Below are positions 35,880 through 47,313 of a DNA stretch of 64,000 nucleotides, one piece after another (within the stretch, counting starts at the first letter, position 1; every line of letters begins with the position of its first letter). The translations under genes and the position numbers were made by a program. The notes under the pieces were generated by a model. That model was given only the letters and a program-made list of their open reading frames with translations, made no database searches and was not told the origin of the DNA. This DNA is from Tricholomella constricta (Eukaryota > Basidiomycota > Agaricomycetes > Agaricales > Lyophyllaceae), in contig JAACJP010000017.1 in NCBI GenBank assembly GCA_013368375.1, positions 372,001-436,000 of the forward strand. The letters are read 5' to 3'.

Positions 35880-36880
35880 TTACCCGGTGGCCATGCTGAG
35901 CGATAAAGTCAACAACTAGCACGTCGAAAAAGACGAGAGATCGCGTACCGCTTCAATCCGGCGGAGTCACCGTTGAAGAGATCCGCGTCACCAGGGTTGG
36001 GGCCAGAATCAGCGTACTGCCAGAAGGTGGTGAAGCTGTAGAAACGGCGTGGTCAAATCCAATGCACGAGACAACTTATGATTTAGAAATACGCACGCCC
36101 AGCCGGCAGGGAGAGTCCCGATGGAAGAAGCATAGCGGGCGATCCACAGAGGGTTAGTAGTGCCGAATCCATTGTTGTTGCCCGTGCAGGTCTGCCACCA
36201 ATCGGTGGTGGTGTAGATGACTTATAGATACTTTAGCGCGACCATGCAGTCGGATGGGAGAAATTTACCAACCAGGGTAGCGGCTAGTCTTGGAGTGATA
36301 AGTGTTAGAGAAGTCGCGGATCCAGGCAACCATGGCAGAAGCGCTCAGCCCGTAGCAAGTCGCGCCATAAGGGTTGTCTAAAGGTTAACATTTTAATTCT
36401 CACATCACAAGAATGCAGCTGATGGACTTACATTCGATATCAAGAGCTCCGGGGAGGGTCCTGCCTGTTATTCGAGAAGTGTGAATCTAACAGAATATCT
36501 TAAACCGAGAATAGGCCGTACCATCAGCAGACCAGCCACCTCCGTGGGCCAGGAAGAAGTTGGCCTGTGTAGCACCAGAGGAGATATCGGGACGGGCAAA
36601 GTGATATCCACCACGGATGATGTTGTTGTTCGTCGCGCCAGTGTACTGGCTGGAGAACTCGGGGCTTGTGTAACCTTGTCCAGTTTGAGATTACGGATTG
36701 AGGGATTTCAAGAAAATTCCTACTTGTGCCTTCGGTGGCCTTGATGTAGGCAAATTCGATACCATTGGCTTTGACGGTCGCCCAGTTGATGCTGGGTTGC
36801 CAGCTAGAGACGTCGATTCCCTGAGGAGCGGCGTTGGCGATCGCGACAAGAGCAAGAGAGACAACCGATAGTAACTTCAT
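35880..36880 (-). CDS. GH25 lysozyme (muramidase), copy 1
   Basis: Secreted N,O-diacetylmuramidase cutting bacterial peptidoglycan. Exons 36880-36724, 36674-36522, 36464-36432, 36377-36273, 36220-36097, 36035-35949 and 35895-35880 sum to 675 nt (224 aa). The signal peptide [17 protein letters not shown] is followed by [13 protein letters not shown], with the first conserved Asp at residue 23. The catalytic pair Asp112 and Glu114 lies in ALDIEYNPYG. Further family landmarks are [19 protein letters not shown] and TFWQYADSG. The last 16-nt exon supplies the family-like end LKRMATG. The length is normal for fungal Chalaropsis-type lysozymes. A TATA box lies about 50 nt upstream. A near-identical tandem copy is at 38517-39516. 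Confidence 0.94.
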
Positions 36881-36928
36881 CGTTAGAGACGCAAGAAAGC
36901 CTGAGGGTCAAGCAGAATGCACGACGCG

Positions 36929-36935
36929 TTTTATA
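36929..36935 (-). promoter_or_regulatory. TATA box of GH25 copy 1
   Basis: Minus-strand TATAAAA, about 50 nt before the ATG at 36880. It is conserved at the same distance in copy 2. Confidence 0.6.
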
Positions 36936-37847
36936 CAACAGATCATCTCCCACACGCGAGAAATGTAATGAAGATCCGTAAAAATCATGTGGAAAGCTCG
37001 ACCTCAGATGATCATGAAGTTGACAGCAGACAGCACGGAATGTGTAAAACGAAGAGAATTCGTGGTCTCGTAGGCTGGCGATTTGACAATTTTTCATATC
37101 AACTTCCTTTTGGCCAAGAAGATGTGCCGTTTATGACGGGTGGTGCTAGTTGACAGAGAGTTGCGATCCAATGGATATCAAGAAGCAGTGGTCAGAAACA
37201 CTCGTATGGTCGAGAGAAGTTTGAACAACGAGATTCGTCGATTTTTATCATCGTGCACATGCGAAAAGTCATGCGCCAAAGCTACATCCAAAGATTTAGG
37301 CAGAAGAAAGGGCTAAGCCGTCGGCACCAAGATCTTCTGAGGAGATAATAGTCGACATAGAAGCGCGTGCAGTCCCGAGTAAATATCAAGGTCACTATGC
37401 TACAGTCACAAAAATAACTTGCATCACTGTGGGTCGAATAAACCTCGGAAACCTAGTCACGATGCGATGCCGTCAAGCCAGAGAGACCAGCGGGTCGAAT
37501 GTTCTTGGAAGAGCAGGCATACGGTGGTTGACATTTAGACAATAATAGGGCCTGCAACTTGGTGAGTGCCGCACCGGGCGAGCTCGCGAGGCTCATCAGC
37601 GAAAGGGTCAAAAGTCGGTTTTGACTTGTTATTGCTATTGTTATTAGTCATGTGAATGTTGGCGGAATTTGGTCACGAATTGTATCGTCTATTAATAAGG
37701 TCCCACTATTCTAAGTTGCTCATGCACGTGTTAAGTTTTGGGTTTTATCAGATACATGCAAGGTGAATACAAGTTTCTTGAGTGGATACAAGGTGAATGC
37801 AATCTTTGGATGGCCTTTCAAGCACCTGCAAGCATGGCGGAAATATA

Positions 37848-37900
37848 CATCTGCATCCTCCGACGTGTCATCGAGAGACGTTAAATAGAAGTCTATCAGA
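37848..37900 (-). pseudogene. YVH1 exon 2 fragment left by the duplication
   Basis: The minus strand still reads LDDTSEDADV, corresponding to LLDDTEDADIL in the second exon of the intact phosphatase (about 35030-34985). There are small insertions, and the catalytic part is absent. It is a non-functional scar that shows where the duplicated segment began. Confidence 0.7.
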
Positions 37901-38516
37901 GAGTTCAACTCCCGCGCTCGTACGCAATAGGCCGAGAGAATATCGGCAGGCAGGTAGAGACTCGAGAGAGGTGCCGAAATTACAGAGTCTCGTGAAGACG
38001 ATGAAGGATACATTGGTACAAGGATGACGATGATCAGTGATAAACGTAGGTATGCAATAATGTGAGAGTCATGAAGCAAATAGAGTCCGAGTAATTTTGA
38101 GAAACCGCGACGCCGCCTAGACGTCCGAGTCGCCAAAAGTAAACTTCATCCCCGATTCCTCTTAAATTTGGCTCAAATGCAGTCTTCGCTGTAAACACAG
38201 TAGCGCGTGTTTTACCGACCGAGTATTGAGGTTTCGAGTGGAGAAAGCCTTTGCGTACTAGTAAGCCTGGCCTGCCGATTCGGAGCACTCGTTGTGTTAC
38301 AGGCCCGGCCCGTAGAGAGTTTATACATAACACCTCAAGATGGATGGCCGACGGGAAACAGTGTACTACAGTAGAGCTATCGATATAGCCGACTTCTGGC
38401 TGGATAGCTCAGTCAAATGAGTTGCAGATACACTCCATTTCAGTCAAAGTCTCTCTTCATTCATTCATCGAAAAAAGACTAATGACTACTATATGAACAA
38501 CAGTGTCCGTGTCAAT

Positions 38517-39516
38517 TTACCCGGTGGCCATGCTGAGCGATAAAGTCAACAACTAGCACGTCGAAAAAGACGAGAGATCGCGTACCGCTTCAATCCGGCG
38601 GAGTCACCGTTAAAGAGATCCGCGTCACCAGGGTTGGGGCCAGAGTCAGCGTACTGCCAGAAGGTGGTGAAGCTGTAGAAACGGCGTGGTCAAATCCAAT
38701 GCACGAGACAACTTATGATTTAGAAATACGCACGTCCAGCCGGCGGGGAGAGTCCCGATGGAAGAACCCCAGCGGGCGATCCACAGAGGGTTGGTGGTAC
38801 CGAATCCACCGTTGTTACCCGTGCAGGTCTTCCACCAATCAGTCGTGGTGTAAATGACTTATAGATACTTTAGCGCGATCACACAGTCAGATGGGAGAAA
38901 TTTACCAACCAGGGTAGCGGCTAGTCTTGGAGTGGTAAGTGTTAGAAAAGTCATGGATCCAGGCGACCATGGCAGAAGCGCTCAGCCCGTAGCAAGACGC
39001 GCCATAAGGGTTGTCTAAAAGTTAACATTTTAATTCTCACATCACAAGAATGCAGCTGATGGACTTACATTCGATATCAAGAGCTCCGGGGAGGGTCCTG
39101 CCTGTTATTCGAGAAGTGTGAATCTAACAGAATATCTTAAACCGAGAATAGGCCGTACCATCAGCAGACCAGCCACCTCCGTGGGCCAGGAAGAAGTTGG
39201 CCTGTGTAGCACCAGAGGAGATATCGGGACGGGCAAAGTGATATCCACCACGGATGATGTTGTTGTTCGTCGCGCCAGTGTACTGTTTGGAGAACTCGGG
39301 GCTTGTGTAACCTTGTCCAGTTTGAGATTACGACTGAGGGATTTCAAGAAAATTCCTACTTGTGCCTTCGGTGGCCTTGATGTAGGCAAATTGGATACCA
39401 TTGGCTTTGACGGTCGCCCAGTTGATGCTGGGTTGCCAGCCAGAGACGTCGATTCCCTGAGGAGCGGCGTTGGCGATCGCGACAAGAGCAAGAGAGACAA
39501 CTGATAACAACTTCAT
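38517..39516 (-). CDS. GH25 lysozyme (muramidase), copy 2
   Basis: Exons 39516-39360, 39311-39159, 39101-39069, 39014-38910, 38857-38734, 38672-38586 and 38532-38517 are identical in length to those of copy 1 and again give 224 aa. Asp23, Asp112 and Glu114 are kept, so the enzyme should be active. I count nine amino-acid differences from copy 1: S26G, a Glu-to-Gln in the first exon (IEFAY to IQFAY), Ser-to-Lys in EFSSQY, Thr-to-Ser and Arg-to-His in the fourth exon, and four in the fifth exon (WWQTC to WWKTC, NNNGF to NNGGF, IARYASS to IARWGSS). The last two exons encode identical residues. All splice sites and the TATA box are intact, so both copies look expressed. Confidence 0.94.
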
Positions 39517-39564
39517 GGTTAGAGACGCAAAAAAGCCTGAGGGTCAAGCAGAATGCATCACTCG

Positions 39565-39571
39565 TTTTATA
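39565..39571 (-). promoter_or_regulatory. TATA box of GH25 copy 2
   Basis: Minus-strand TATAAAA, about 50 nt before the ATG at 39516, at the same place as in copy 1. Confidence 0.6.
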
Positions 39572-41042
39572 CAACAGGTCACCTCCCACATGCGAGAAGT
39601 GTAATGAAGATCCGTAGAAATCATATGGAAAGCTCGACCTCAGATGATCATGTACTTGACAGCAGACAGCACGGAATGTGGAGAACGAGGAGAATTCGTG
39701 TCTTGTCGGCTGGCGATTTGACAAGTCCAATTTTTCATCCCAACTTCCTTTTCGCCGAGAAGATGTGCCGTCTATGACGGGTGGTGCTAGTTGACAGAGA
39801 GTTGCGATGGATATTAAGAAGCAGTTGTCAAAATCTCTCGTATGGTCGAGAAAATTTAAAATAGCGAGATTCGTCAATTTTTATCATCGCGCACATGCGA
39901 AAAAGTCATGCGCCAAAGCTACATCCAAAGATTTAGGCAGAATGAAAAGGCTGAGCCGTTGGCACCGAGATCTTCTGAGGAGATATAGTCGACATAGAAG
40001 CGCATGCAGTCCCGAGTGAATATCAAAGTCACTATGCTACAGTCATAAAAATAACTTGCATCACTTTGGGTCGAATAAACCTCGGAAACCATGGTCAGTC
40101 ACCATGCGATGCCGTCAAGCCAGAGGGACCAGCGGGTCGAGTGTTCTTGAGGGAGCAGGCATATGGTGGTTGACATTAGACAAGAATAGGGCCTGTGTGG
40201 TCCAGTGGAAGGAACGCCAACCGCAAGCCTTCGACTTGGTGACTCGGAAAGGCCGAAGGGAACACATGACGTACAGCGCTTCCTTTTCAGATGAAATGCC
40301 TAGTCAATAAAGACGGATATGGCCTTGCTTATGGCCATGAGGATTCGCTTCGCTGTCACGCTGCAGGCTAAGCGCGGAGAGACCATCCTGTGAGCAACGC
40401 TTCAACAGTCCTTCCCAAGAAATAATTGATTCCAGTGACATTTTTGACAGTTTCACCACAAGGTCGCATAACAAAGACGAAGGATGCTGCATGTGAAGCT
40501 CAAGATGGTTGTGCTGAATCAGATGTGCTTTCAATGATACTAGGCCGCACACGGTCGGTACATATGCAACCATCGCCAAACCTGCCCGAAATCGACGGAC
40601 ACCTGACCTGAATGTTCAAGCCGTAAAATTCCTATCAAATAATCGCAAACCTACGAAGACTCTTTCATCACTAGTGAGCATCGTTGATCCCCGGCAGTCT
40701 ATTTTCGTCCATCGAACAGGCCTACCAGACGCTCCTCAACCTTGTATTCCAAAGCGCCCCCACTGGCCTGACTCGCGACGACGGAGACACAATCCATCGA
40801 TGAATGTGACCAATGAAAGATCAGGACATGCAGCAGTCCATTCTGTTGCGTGGCCGAGCATTGCGTCCAAGGGTGCCCCGTCCAAGTTCAAAACAACAGC
40901 ATCCCAGCGATGAAAACTCAATTCTCTCAGGCAAAAGTTAACGGAAAGAATGTTCGTGAATTACGAATAAATCTGCTTCGATTTCTTATTAGCTCAAAGA
41001 CAAAACGAGACGAGGCGATTCCTTGCAATCTGTCCCGCACGT
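39572..41042. other. upstream region of GH25 copy 2 and unassigned spacer
   Basis: Up to about 40193 this is the duplicated upstream region. From 40193 to 41042 short open frames occur on both strands without motifs, and I see no gene. Confidence 0.35.
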
Positions 41043-41926
41043 TCAATGAAAACGCTTAAATTGCTGAGGGAAGCAAAGTGAGCTGCCATATCTTCTATGA
41101 CGCGGCGGACAAGAGCCATAGATCGACACTTGGCTGATATGAGCTGCATCCAGATAAGTGTTGAGGCCATGATTTTTCTTGAACGACTCCGCGCAGGTTC
41201 CGCATATGGAGGGGCAATTTGGATAGAAGGCGGGAAATATACTAAGCCAATTGAAGTATGGCAGAAAGGTGTCGCGTTCCAATCCTATTACTATCGGGAT
41301 TCTGGACCTGGTTACGAGTCGAATTGAAGGATAGAAGACTTTCAATCTCTGCACCAGACCCTCGTCTTCGCCAGCGTAAATTCCGAGGAACTCTATTTCA
41401 GTGTGGCAGTGGAGTAAATCTATTGTATCGAGGGCATTGTTATCGCAGTAGAGGATCTGAAGCGGTGCATGGCTGCTCCTATTGACATTTCTCCAAATTA
41501 GATTTGCTCGAGACGGGTTAAGATTGACAGACCCTAGAATGCCTTTGGACGCGCTCTCTTGAAATTCCAAATTTCCTTTTGGCGATTTGACGCGTAGATC
41601 GGGGAGGGAATGCATGGAAAGAAGTACTTGAGCAAGACGTTGCGCTACCTTTTCACCCTCTGGGCTCCATCGCCCGGTGAACTGGATGTTCAGGGATCGC
41701 ACCAGTGCAGCCTTCTGAGGATGCAGGAGAAGCGACATCAGGCATTTAGCCCTACTTCATCCCGGCATAGAGATATACTACGGTAAAATACACGCTCAGC
41801 CACCGTCGAGTATATGGGGTGGATGAGAGCCAGCGATGCTAGATCGTTAATGGTGCAAGATGTTGCAATGTAGGATTTGAGTTCTGGAGAAGGTCGCCGC
41901 GAGTCGAATAGGGGGTTGAGTATCAT
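41043..41926 (-). pseudogene. F-box/LRR-like protein gene with a one-base frameshift
   Basis: Two minus-strand open frames abut: 41926-41738, reading MILNPLFDSRRPSPELKSYI to SISLCRDEVGL, and 41738-41043, reading MSLLLHPQKAALVRSLNIQF and onward. Their content and order fit the large agaricomycete class of F-box-like proteins: an N-terminal helical segment, a 'CLMSLL..P..A.LVRSL.I' motif, then leucine-rich strands. The join near 41742 would be continuous if one base were added. This is a real frameshift, a polymorphism or a sequence error. No F-box start could be fixed upstream. Function in ubiquitin ligase recruitment is inferred from the family only. Confidence 0.5.
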
Positions 41927-43493
41927 CCGCGCAGCATCTTGATGTCCGTGAGTGACTTTACCAGGAAGGAGCTATTCTGCATGGCTGAAATTGTTTGCGT
42001 TGAATGCGAAAAGAGTTTGTAGTGTTCAAGGTTAAGTTTCAGTCATCTTCATCGATCGTGGCCAGTGTAGCGAGTGACAGCAGATATCGATGTAGGACCG
42101 TATGTACTACGATTCTATTATCCGACACACCCGCCACGTCATATGAGAATGCGAAATTTCTAAGGTCTTGCGTGCATTACCTCACCAAAGCTCAGGACAA
42201 GGCCTTCGTCAGGGAAAATTGTAAAACAGAAAAATCATATAACCTATACAGGGAGCTGGTTCGCAACTGGGATGACTTGACCAGTTCTAGGATGGGATTG
42301 GTGCATGGACCTGCGGATAAGGCCCGCATTTCCTATGTCTGACGGAACGATTTCGAAGATACATCCACGATATAGATTCAAGGCGTGGGGTTGCTGCAAC
42401 TTTGATGATGAGAACGACAGTTTTACAAGATCGAATGGACCCGAGCTGGTGTTCCGACCGTCATCAGCGCCAGATGCATTCGAACTGAGAGCCAAAAAAC
42501 CATGTGCAGACCCGTGCGACCTTCATGGTACCCGCTAACCGACCAGAGCGAATCTTGGTCAACCACCTGATAGTAAGGAGTCCACCGAACTAGTCTAGGC
42601 GTCGTGTTGCGTCCACAAGACCTGAACCCAGGCTCGCAGATTAGGCTTTCGGGGCGTCCCAGGTTTGCAGTCCCTGAGCTCGTGCCGTACTCACTTTCAT
42701 CAACATTTACAGCCCTGGTCTTTCTCCACCCGACAGGTTGCACTTGAATTTGTAGAGAATGAGACCGGTGCACGAGTTGGGTTTTTGCATTTTGTTCAGG
42801 CCACGGGCAGCTGGGTGAGACATGAGACATGAGCGGCGTGAGCGTCAATGGTGATTTCTGGGTATTGAAGGTGATTCCTTCGCAGTAGTTGATTCAGCGT
42901 ACTTCAAGCGGCTGATGTAGACACTTGTGGAGGACCTGCGTGAAGGTAAGCCGTTGTTGGGGCAATAAATAACAGAGAAATGAACGCACTTGCCACATCT
43001 TTTGATTATCAGGAAAGCTTGAACTTTGGTTCTGAATCAGATCATGGAGAGAGAGTGTGTGTAATTTGGATAAGGACTCGTAACATGCGAGTGTATCCTG
43101 AGGTTGGAACAAACTGGAGCTAAGTGGCAGTAATCTTTAAGATAAAGGCGCTTATAGATTGCGCTGGATGGTATTAAGGCGTCTTCCGGCATCCTCGCAC
43201 TGTCGGGTCTGCCTTAAGTAAGTATCCGTCGTCATGAACGAATGGGAAAAGGCAAGGGAAAAATGGGAAGGCCAAGGAGATGGTGCTGGCACACCTTGGC
43301 ACACGGGCAGAAAAAATTATTGACCGCATTCCAGTTTCCAGGACCGGTCACGTAAAGCAATTCCAATCTGCCCGTTAACCCACCAACATTACGGCCGAAA
43401 TTCTGAAGTCAGAGCCACCGGTCTCAAACGCCAGCTTTTCTCCTCTGTCGACGCATCCTTGCGGCCCTGCGGAAATGGTGCATCCAGGTTGCT
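41927..43493. other. spacer with possible LRR-gene debris
   Basis: The minus strand at 43112-42894 encodes a short leucine-rich piece (LSKLHTLSLHDLIQN) like the repeats of F-box/LRR proteins. It is followed by unrelated open frames. I cannot connect these to the frameshifted gene at 41043-41926. Probably degraded relics. Confidence 0.3.
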
Positions 43494-43496
43494 CGG

Positions 43497-44150
43497 CACT
43501 CGGGGAGGAGGGGGGCCTATGCTGTAAGAGGCTATATCCAAAAACCCCAAAATTCGCAATTTCTGTCCTGGTCAATTTTGCCGGTTTCTGTACCCATCAG
43601 GATCGGGTGCTTCCAAATTAGGCAATTTATGTACTTGATAACGATCAAACATGTATTGTTTTTCTATAACTATAATGAGGGTATAGTATAGCCCAGGACT
43701 GTAAAGTAGTGTAGAGATAGCAGAAAGCACCAGCTCTAATCATTGTCCGAGTCAGAGTCCAACTCTGAGACAGTTCCTGAGGTGAGCGTGTTCTTATTTG
43801 GAAGCCTGGGCATGGCGGGGACATGCCAAACCGCTCGCTGACTGCGAAACGGCGGGTGGCAGGCACAAATGTGGAGAAAAGAGGCAGGGGCGGGGGGTGA
43901 CAATATGGCGGCGCTCTGTTAGTGCCAGACAGGCGGCCTTTAGCGCTGCTAGCACACGTGGTTTTCTGTACTCGTAGGATCGGTCAACACAGCTGGGTCC
44001 AGGCTTCTGCACCCAGGCGGGATCGGGGAGCACACCCAAATTTGGCGGTTTATGTACTTATAGGATCGGTGAAAACGGCCAATTTTTCCCAGTTTCTGTA
44101 CTTCTTAGGATATAGCCTCTCACAGCATAGGCCCCCCTCCTACTCGGGGC
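43497..44150. mobile_element. inverted-repeat element of about 650 bp (MITE-like)
   Basis: The left end (about 43497-43539) and right end (about 44108-44150) are inverted copies, about 40 nt long with one internal mismatch and slight end differences. Each contains ATAGCCTCT, a GC-rich centre and a run of six C. There is no open frame for a transposase. Inside, a degenerate unit of the type GTTTCTGTACTT..AGGATCGGT recurs about five times (near 43577, 43620, 43960, 44050 and 44090). This is the shape expected of a non-autonomous DNA transposon with subterminal repeats. Target-site duplications could not be fixed by eye. Confidence 0.55.
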
Positions 44151-44299
44151 CATGAACACCGAATGTGACGTGACACCATCACACCTGTACTCCATAATTT
44201 CAAGTCTACCGGTGTACGGGCACATTTAAAACGAGATGGGGTCGGTGAGATGCGCAGCCCCTTTCCCCGACTTTGCAAAGCCCTTAACCGGCTTTGAAG

Positions 44300-45706
44300 A
44301 TGACCGACGAGAATCTTACTCTTTGCGTGCCCCGTGCGTCGTCGGGGCAGGACCCCCACCAGCCTGTCCTCGCGAGTTCGCAGAGGCCGACGCAGTACCC
44401 GCCCAATCATGTTCTGATAAAGGTCGACCGTTTCGGATTCTCGGCCAACAACATCACATACCAGGCCCTAGGCGAACATCCCCATTTCCGGTGCGCATAG
44501 CTCGAAGATATTCTTAGACGTTGACTGGACTCGTTTCTTCATGATCTCCAGGTACTTTGATTTTAACGACGCGCCGGAAGTAGGGAAAGTCTCGCCCAAG
44601 ACTCACGGCCTGTTTCCTGTATGGGGATTCGGGACAGTTGAGAAATCTACCCACCCAAAGATCCACGAGGGAGAGCGGGTCTATGGTTATTTTGCCCCGA
44701 CGCGATATCTGCTCCTCCCCGTGTCTTCCGCAGATGTGAACAAGCACGCCTTCTATGTGCCGCGTCCTCATTTGCCTGCTGGTACGTTAGTTGGTTTCGT
44801 GCGCCCACCTGCGCTAACGACCTCGCAGATCGCCGACCATACAATCAAATCCTCCGCTGTGCTGCCGACCCGCAATACACATCTGATCCTGCTGTCGAGG
44901 ACCTTACCATGTTATATCGTCCCCTTTTCTGGACGTCCTACTGGTGCGAAGATTGGCTCTTCTCCTCCAACTACCGCGGGGGCGCCTCCACCATCCTCAT
45001 CTCTTCTGCCTCCTCCAAAACCGCCTTCTGCCTCGCATACCTCATCAAGAAACGCATTGCGCGCGGCGAGCTCAGCCGGGATGTCCGGATCGTTGGCTTG
45101 ACCTCTAAAGGCAACGTCGACTTCACGCGCGGGCTGGGGCACTACGACGAGGTCCTGGAGTACGGATCGTTCACCTCAGGACGCGCGTTCAGCCACAGCC
45201 GCGGAAAGGAACGGTGGATATACGTCGACGTCGCATCGAATGCCGCGCTTAACGAGCGCATCCTCGCACACTTTGCGTCGCCGTACGCGGCGAGCCTCGT
45301 CGCGTGCATCGTCCTCGGCCTCACGAATCTCTCACCCGCGTCTCCCGGTGCTGACTCCATCGATTGGGGCACTAACACGTTCGACACATCTGCTGCGTCC
45401 GCGGACGCGCGCCCCTCGTCCCAATTCTGGCCAAGCTTCGAGAATTTCTTCATGCCGGAGTGGCTGGATGTGCGTAAGCACCAGTTGTCCATCGGGGAGA
45501 TCTTCGCGACGCAGAACAAGGCGTGGCAGGAGCTGATGGTGGACTGTGTGGGGTGGGTCAAAATGGACCGCGTGTACGGGGGCGCGGCGGTGAGGCAGGC
45601 GTATGAGGAGGTGGCGAAGCGCGGCTTGGGTCCGGAGAGAGGACTTATATGGAGCTTATGGGACGCGCCGGTTGAGAGTAGAGGCTGGTGGTCTGCGCGG
45701 CTGTAG
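44300..45706 (+). CDS. DUF2855 family protein (medium-chain reductase-like fold)
   Basis: Exons 44300-44490, 44552-44781 and 44829-45706 sum to 1299 nt (432 aa). It starts MTDENLTLCVPRASSG. Family landmarks are FGFSANNITYQALGEHPHF, GLFPVWGFGTVE, GERVYGYFAPTRYLLLPVS, FSSNYRGGASTILISSASSK and TAFCLAYLIKK. The last two resemble the nucleotide-binding strand and loop of medium-chain dehydrogenase/reductases, which DUF2855 proteins are thought to be derived from. No catalytic residues can be named and the substrate is unknown. No signal peptide, so cytosolic. The start follows a purine-rich context and is supported by family-like N-terminal length. Confidence 0.85.
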
Positions 45707-47313
45707 TTTTCTAACACTATCACTATTCAAAATTTGAAGCCTTACTGTATCAGACTGATACAGGTCCAGGTCGGCGCAGGGATCGCGATGAGGCCTGACT
45801 TGCTAGCTCAGCGCTGTCTGTGTCATTCAGGGTGCCGCGTGATATCGATATTGATAGAGCTCTCACACTTATCAAGAGTGGATCTTTCTTGAAGAAAAAA
45901 ATATTTATGGTAGACGCTCTACTCCGCCTATATATCTCTGACCGCTTGATTGTTGAATTCGTTGCAATTCCGAGTCAGCGGAATCCGTGGAAATTGAAGT
46001 CTGCAGCGCCTAGGACCTGCCTATCGGCATTTTATTTTACCTTGACATCGTATTTAAGCTCAACCGAAGATTGCGCTCCAGCGTCTATGCACCCACAAAA
46101 TCAGGGCGCCTTACGAAGCATCCTTCGGATGATCGGGCACGCGGTGAGGAGGAAGCCGTTGCGTACATTGTTTGTTTCCGTTTATTTCGTCATGGGTTCA
46201 CCTTGACAGCTCCATGCAGACCTCGCGTGTATGTCAAAGGTAAACCTCGTTTTGGACAAAGCACGTTACTGACCCAAGATTAAGCTTGTGGGGCTAGGTC
46301 CGGGGATGGTTCGGGGAAACCTTCGAAGAAAATGAAAATGAAATCGATCAGGCTAAGATTTGCAGGCGAGATGACTTTGAGTGCATGAGTCTGAAACAAC
46401 GGAGAGCAGGGCGTGAACATGCGAGAGGCTCTGCAGAGACATAAACGAGGCGAACAGTGGCGTTAAGGAGGCCATCGCAGAGCTCACTGCACAGCAATGA
46501 ATTGGCAGTGAGTTCTGAACGATCTACAAAGCGATGTGATGTGGACGCGCACCAGAATTCTTAGTGATCGGTCGGTCGGAGCCTGAACCTGAGAGGACCC
46601 CGGAAACCACTCACCACACAAAAGAGGAAGGAAAACGAGGTCCAAATTCACGAGATAAATCCTGGCATGGGACTCACATCGCTCCCATGTGGTGTTATAT
46701 GCGAAATCCAATGGAAGATGCGGAGTGTGCATGAATATGGAGTGGAGAGGTGAAAAAAATTGAGGCGCGGATGCCGAGGCTTTCGAATCGTGTGGACCTG
46801 TTACATCTTCCAGGCCCTTGTCCGTGGAGACTTCGCATTTCGAGAAGAACGGTGGAAGTATATAGAAAATTGAGAAGCCTGCGGACCGGAAGTCGGGCAC
46901 AAGCGTAAGGTCTTACCGGCGGCGTCGACGTCGCTGTCGGTACCGTCAATCGACACTTGTCAGTGACATGACAAGATATAGATAGAGGGGCTGGAGAGCG
47001 TTCCTTGAAAAATATTTGGGTGTTCCTTGTATATTCTTGGTCTGAAAGCAAGGGCCGGGCAGTTGGGAAACCGGGTTTGGGGCGTCGGAAGCAATGGACG
47101 GACTAAGTAGGACTGGGCTATCGGGGGTCCTGTGTTTGATCATACAAAACCCACGCGGCCACGAGAGCACTTGGCACTTTCCACGCGACCGAGGAACCTC
47201 GTCCAGGCTTCACTCAATCTCCTCTCAACAATTTATCTCTTTCTCCTCCCTCTGTATTAACATAGACACGACAAAATTTCGACGACCTTGCGACGCCTAA
47301 GCCTAGACGAGTT
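45707..47313. other. 1.6-kb intergenic region
   Basis: Small open frames on both strands (for example minus 46900-46484) have no motif or splice partners. It should contain the promoter of the phosphodiesterase gene, and possibly an upstream non-coding exon. Confidence 0.35.

Larger units (their letters stand above)
34985..37551 (-). repeat. tandem duplication, unit 1
   Basis: First copy of a direct repeat of about 2.5 kb. It runs from inside the YVH1 gene, across the intergenic spacer and the whole GH25 gene, to about 37551. Unit 2 at 37848-40193 matches it closely, with intergenic identity visibly high and coding identity higher. The two diverge after the shared string ATAGGGCCTG at the right end. 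Confidence 0.85.
37848..40193 (-). repeat. tandem duplication, unit 2
   Basis: Direct copy of 34985-37551. Its left end keeps only a scrap of the YVH1 second exon, and the first phosphatase exon (35094-35225 in unit 1) has been deleted. The GH25 gene, its TATA box and about 650 nt of upstream sequence are retained. The right end matches unit 1 until about 40193. Confidence 0.85.

Noticed and set aside
46484..47051. Overlapping minus-strand open frames of 118 and 138 codons upstream of the phosphodiesterase
   Set aside because: They are in different frames over the same DNA, without splice continuity or known motifs.
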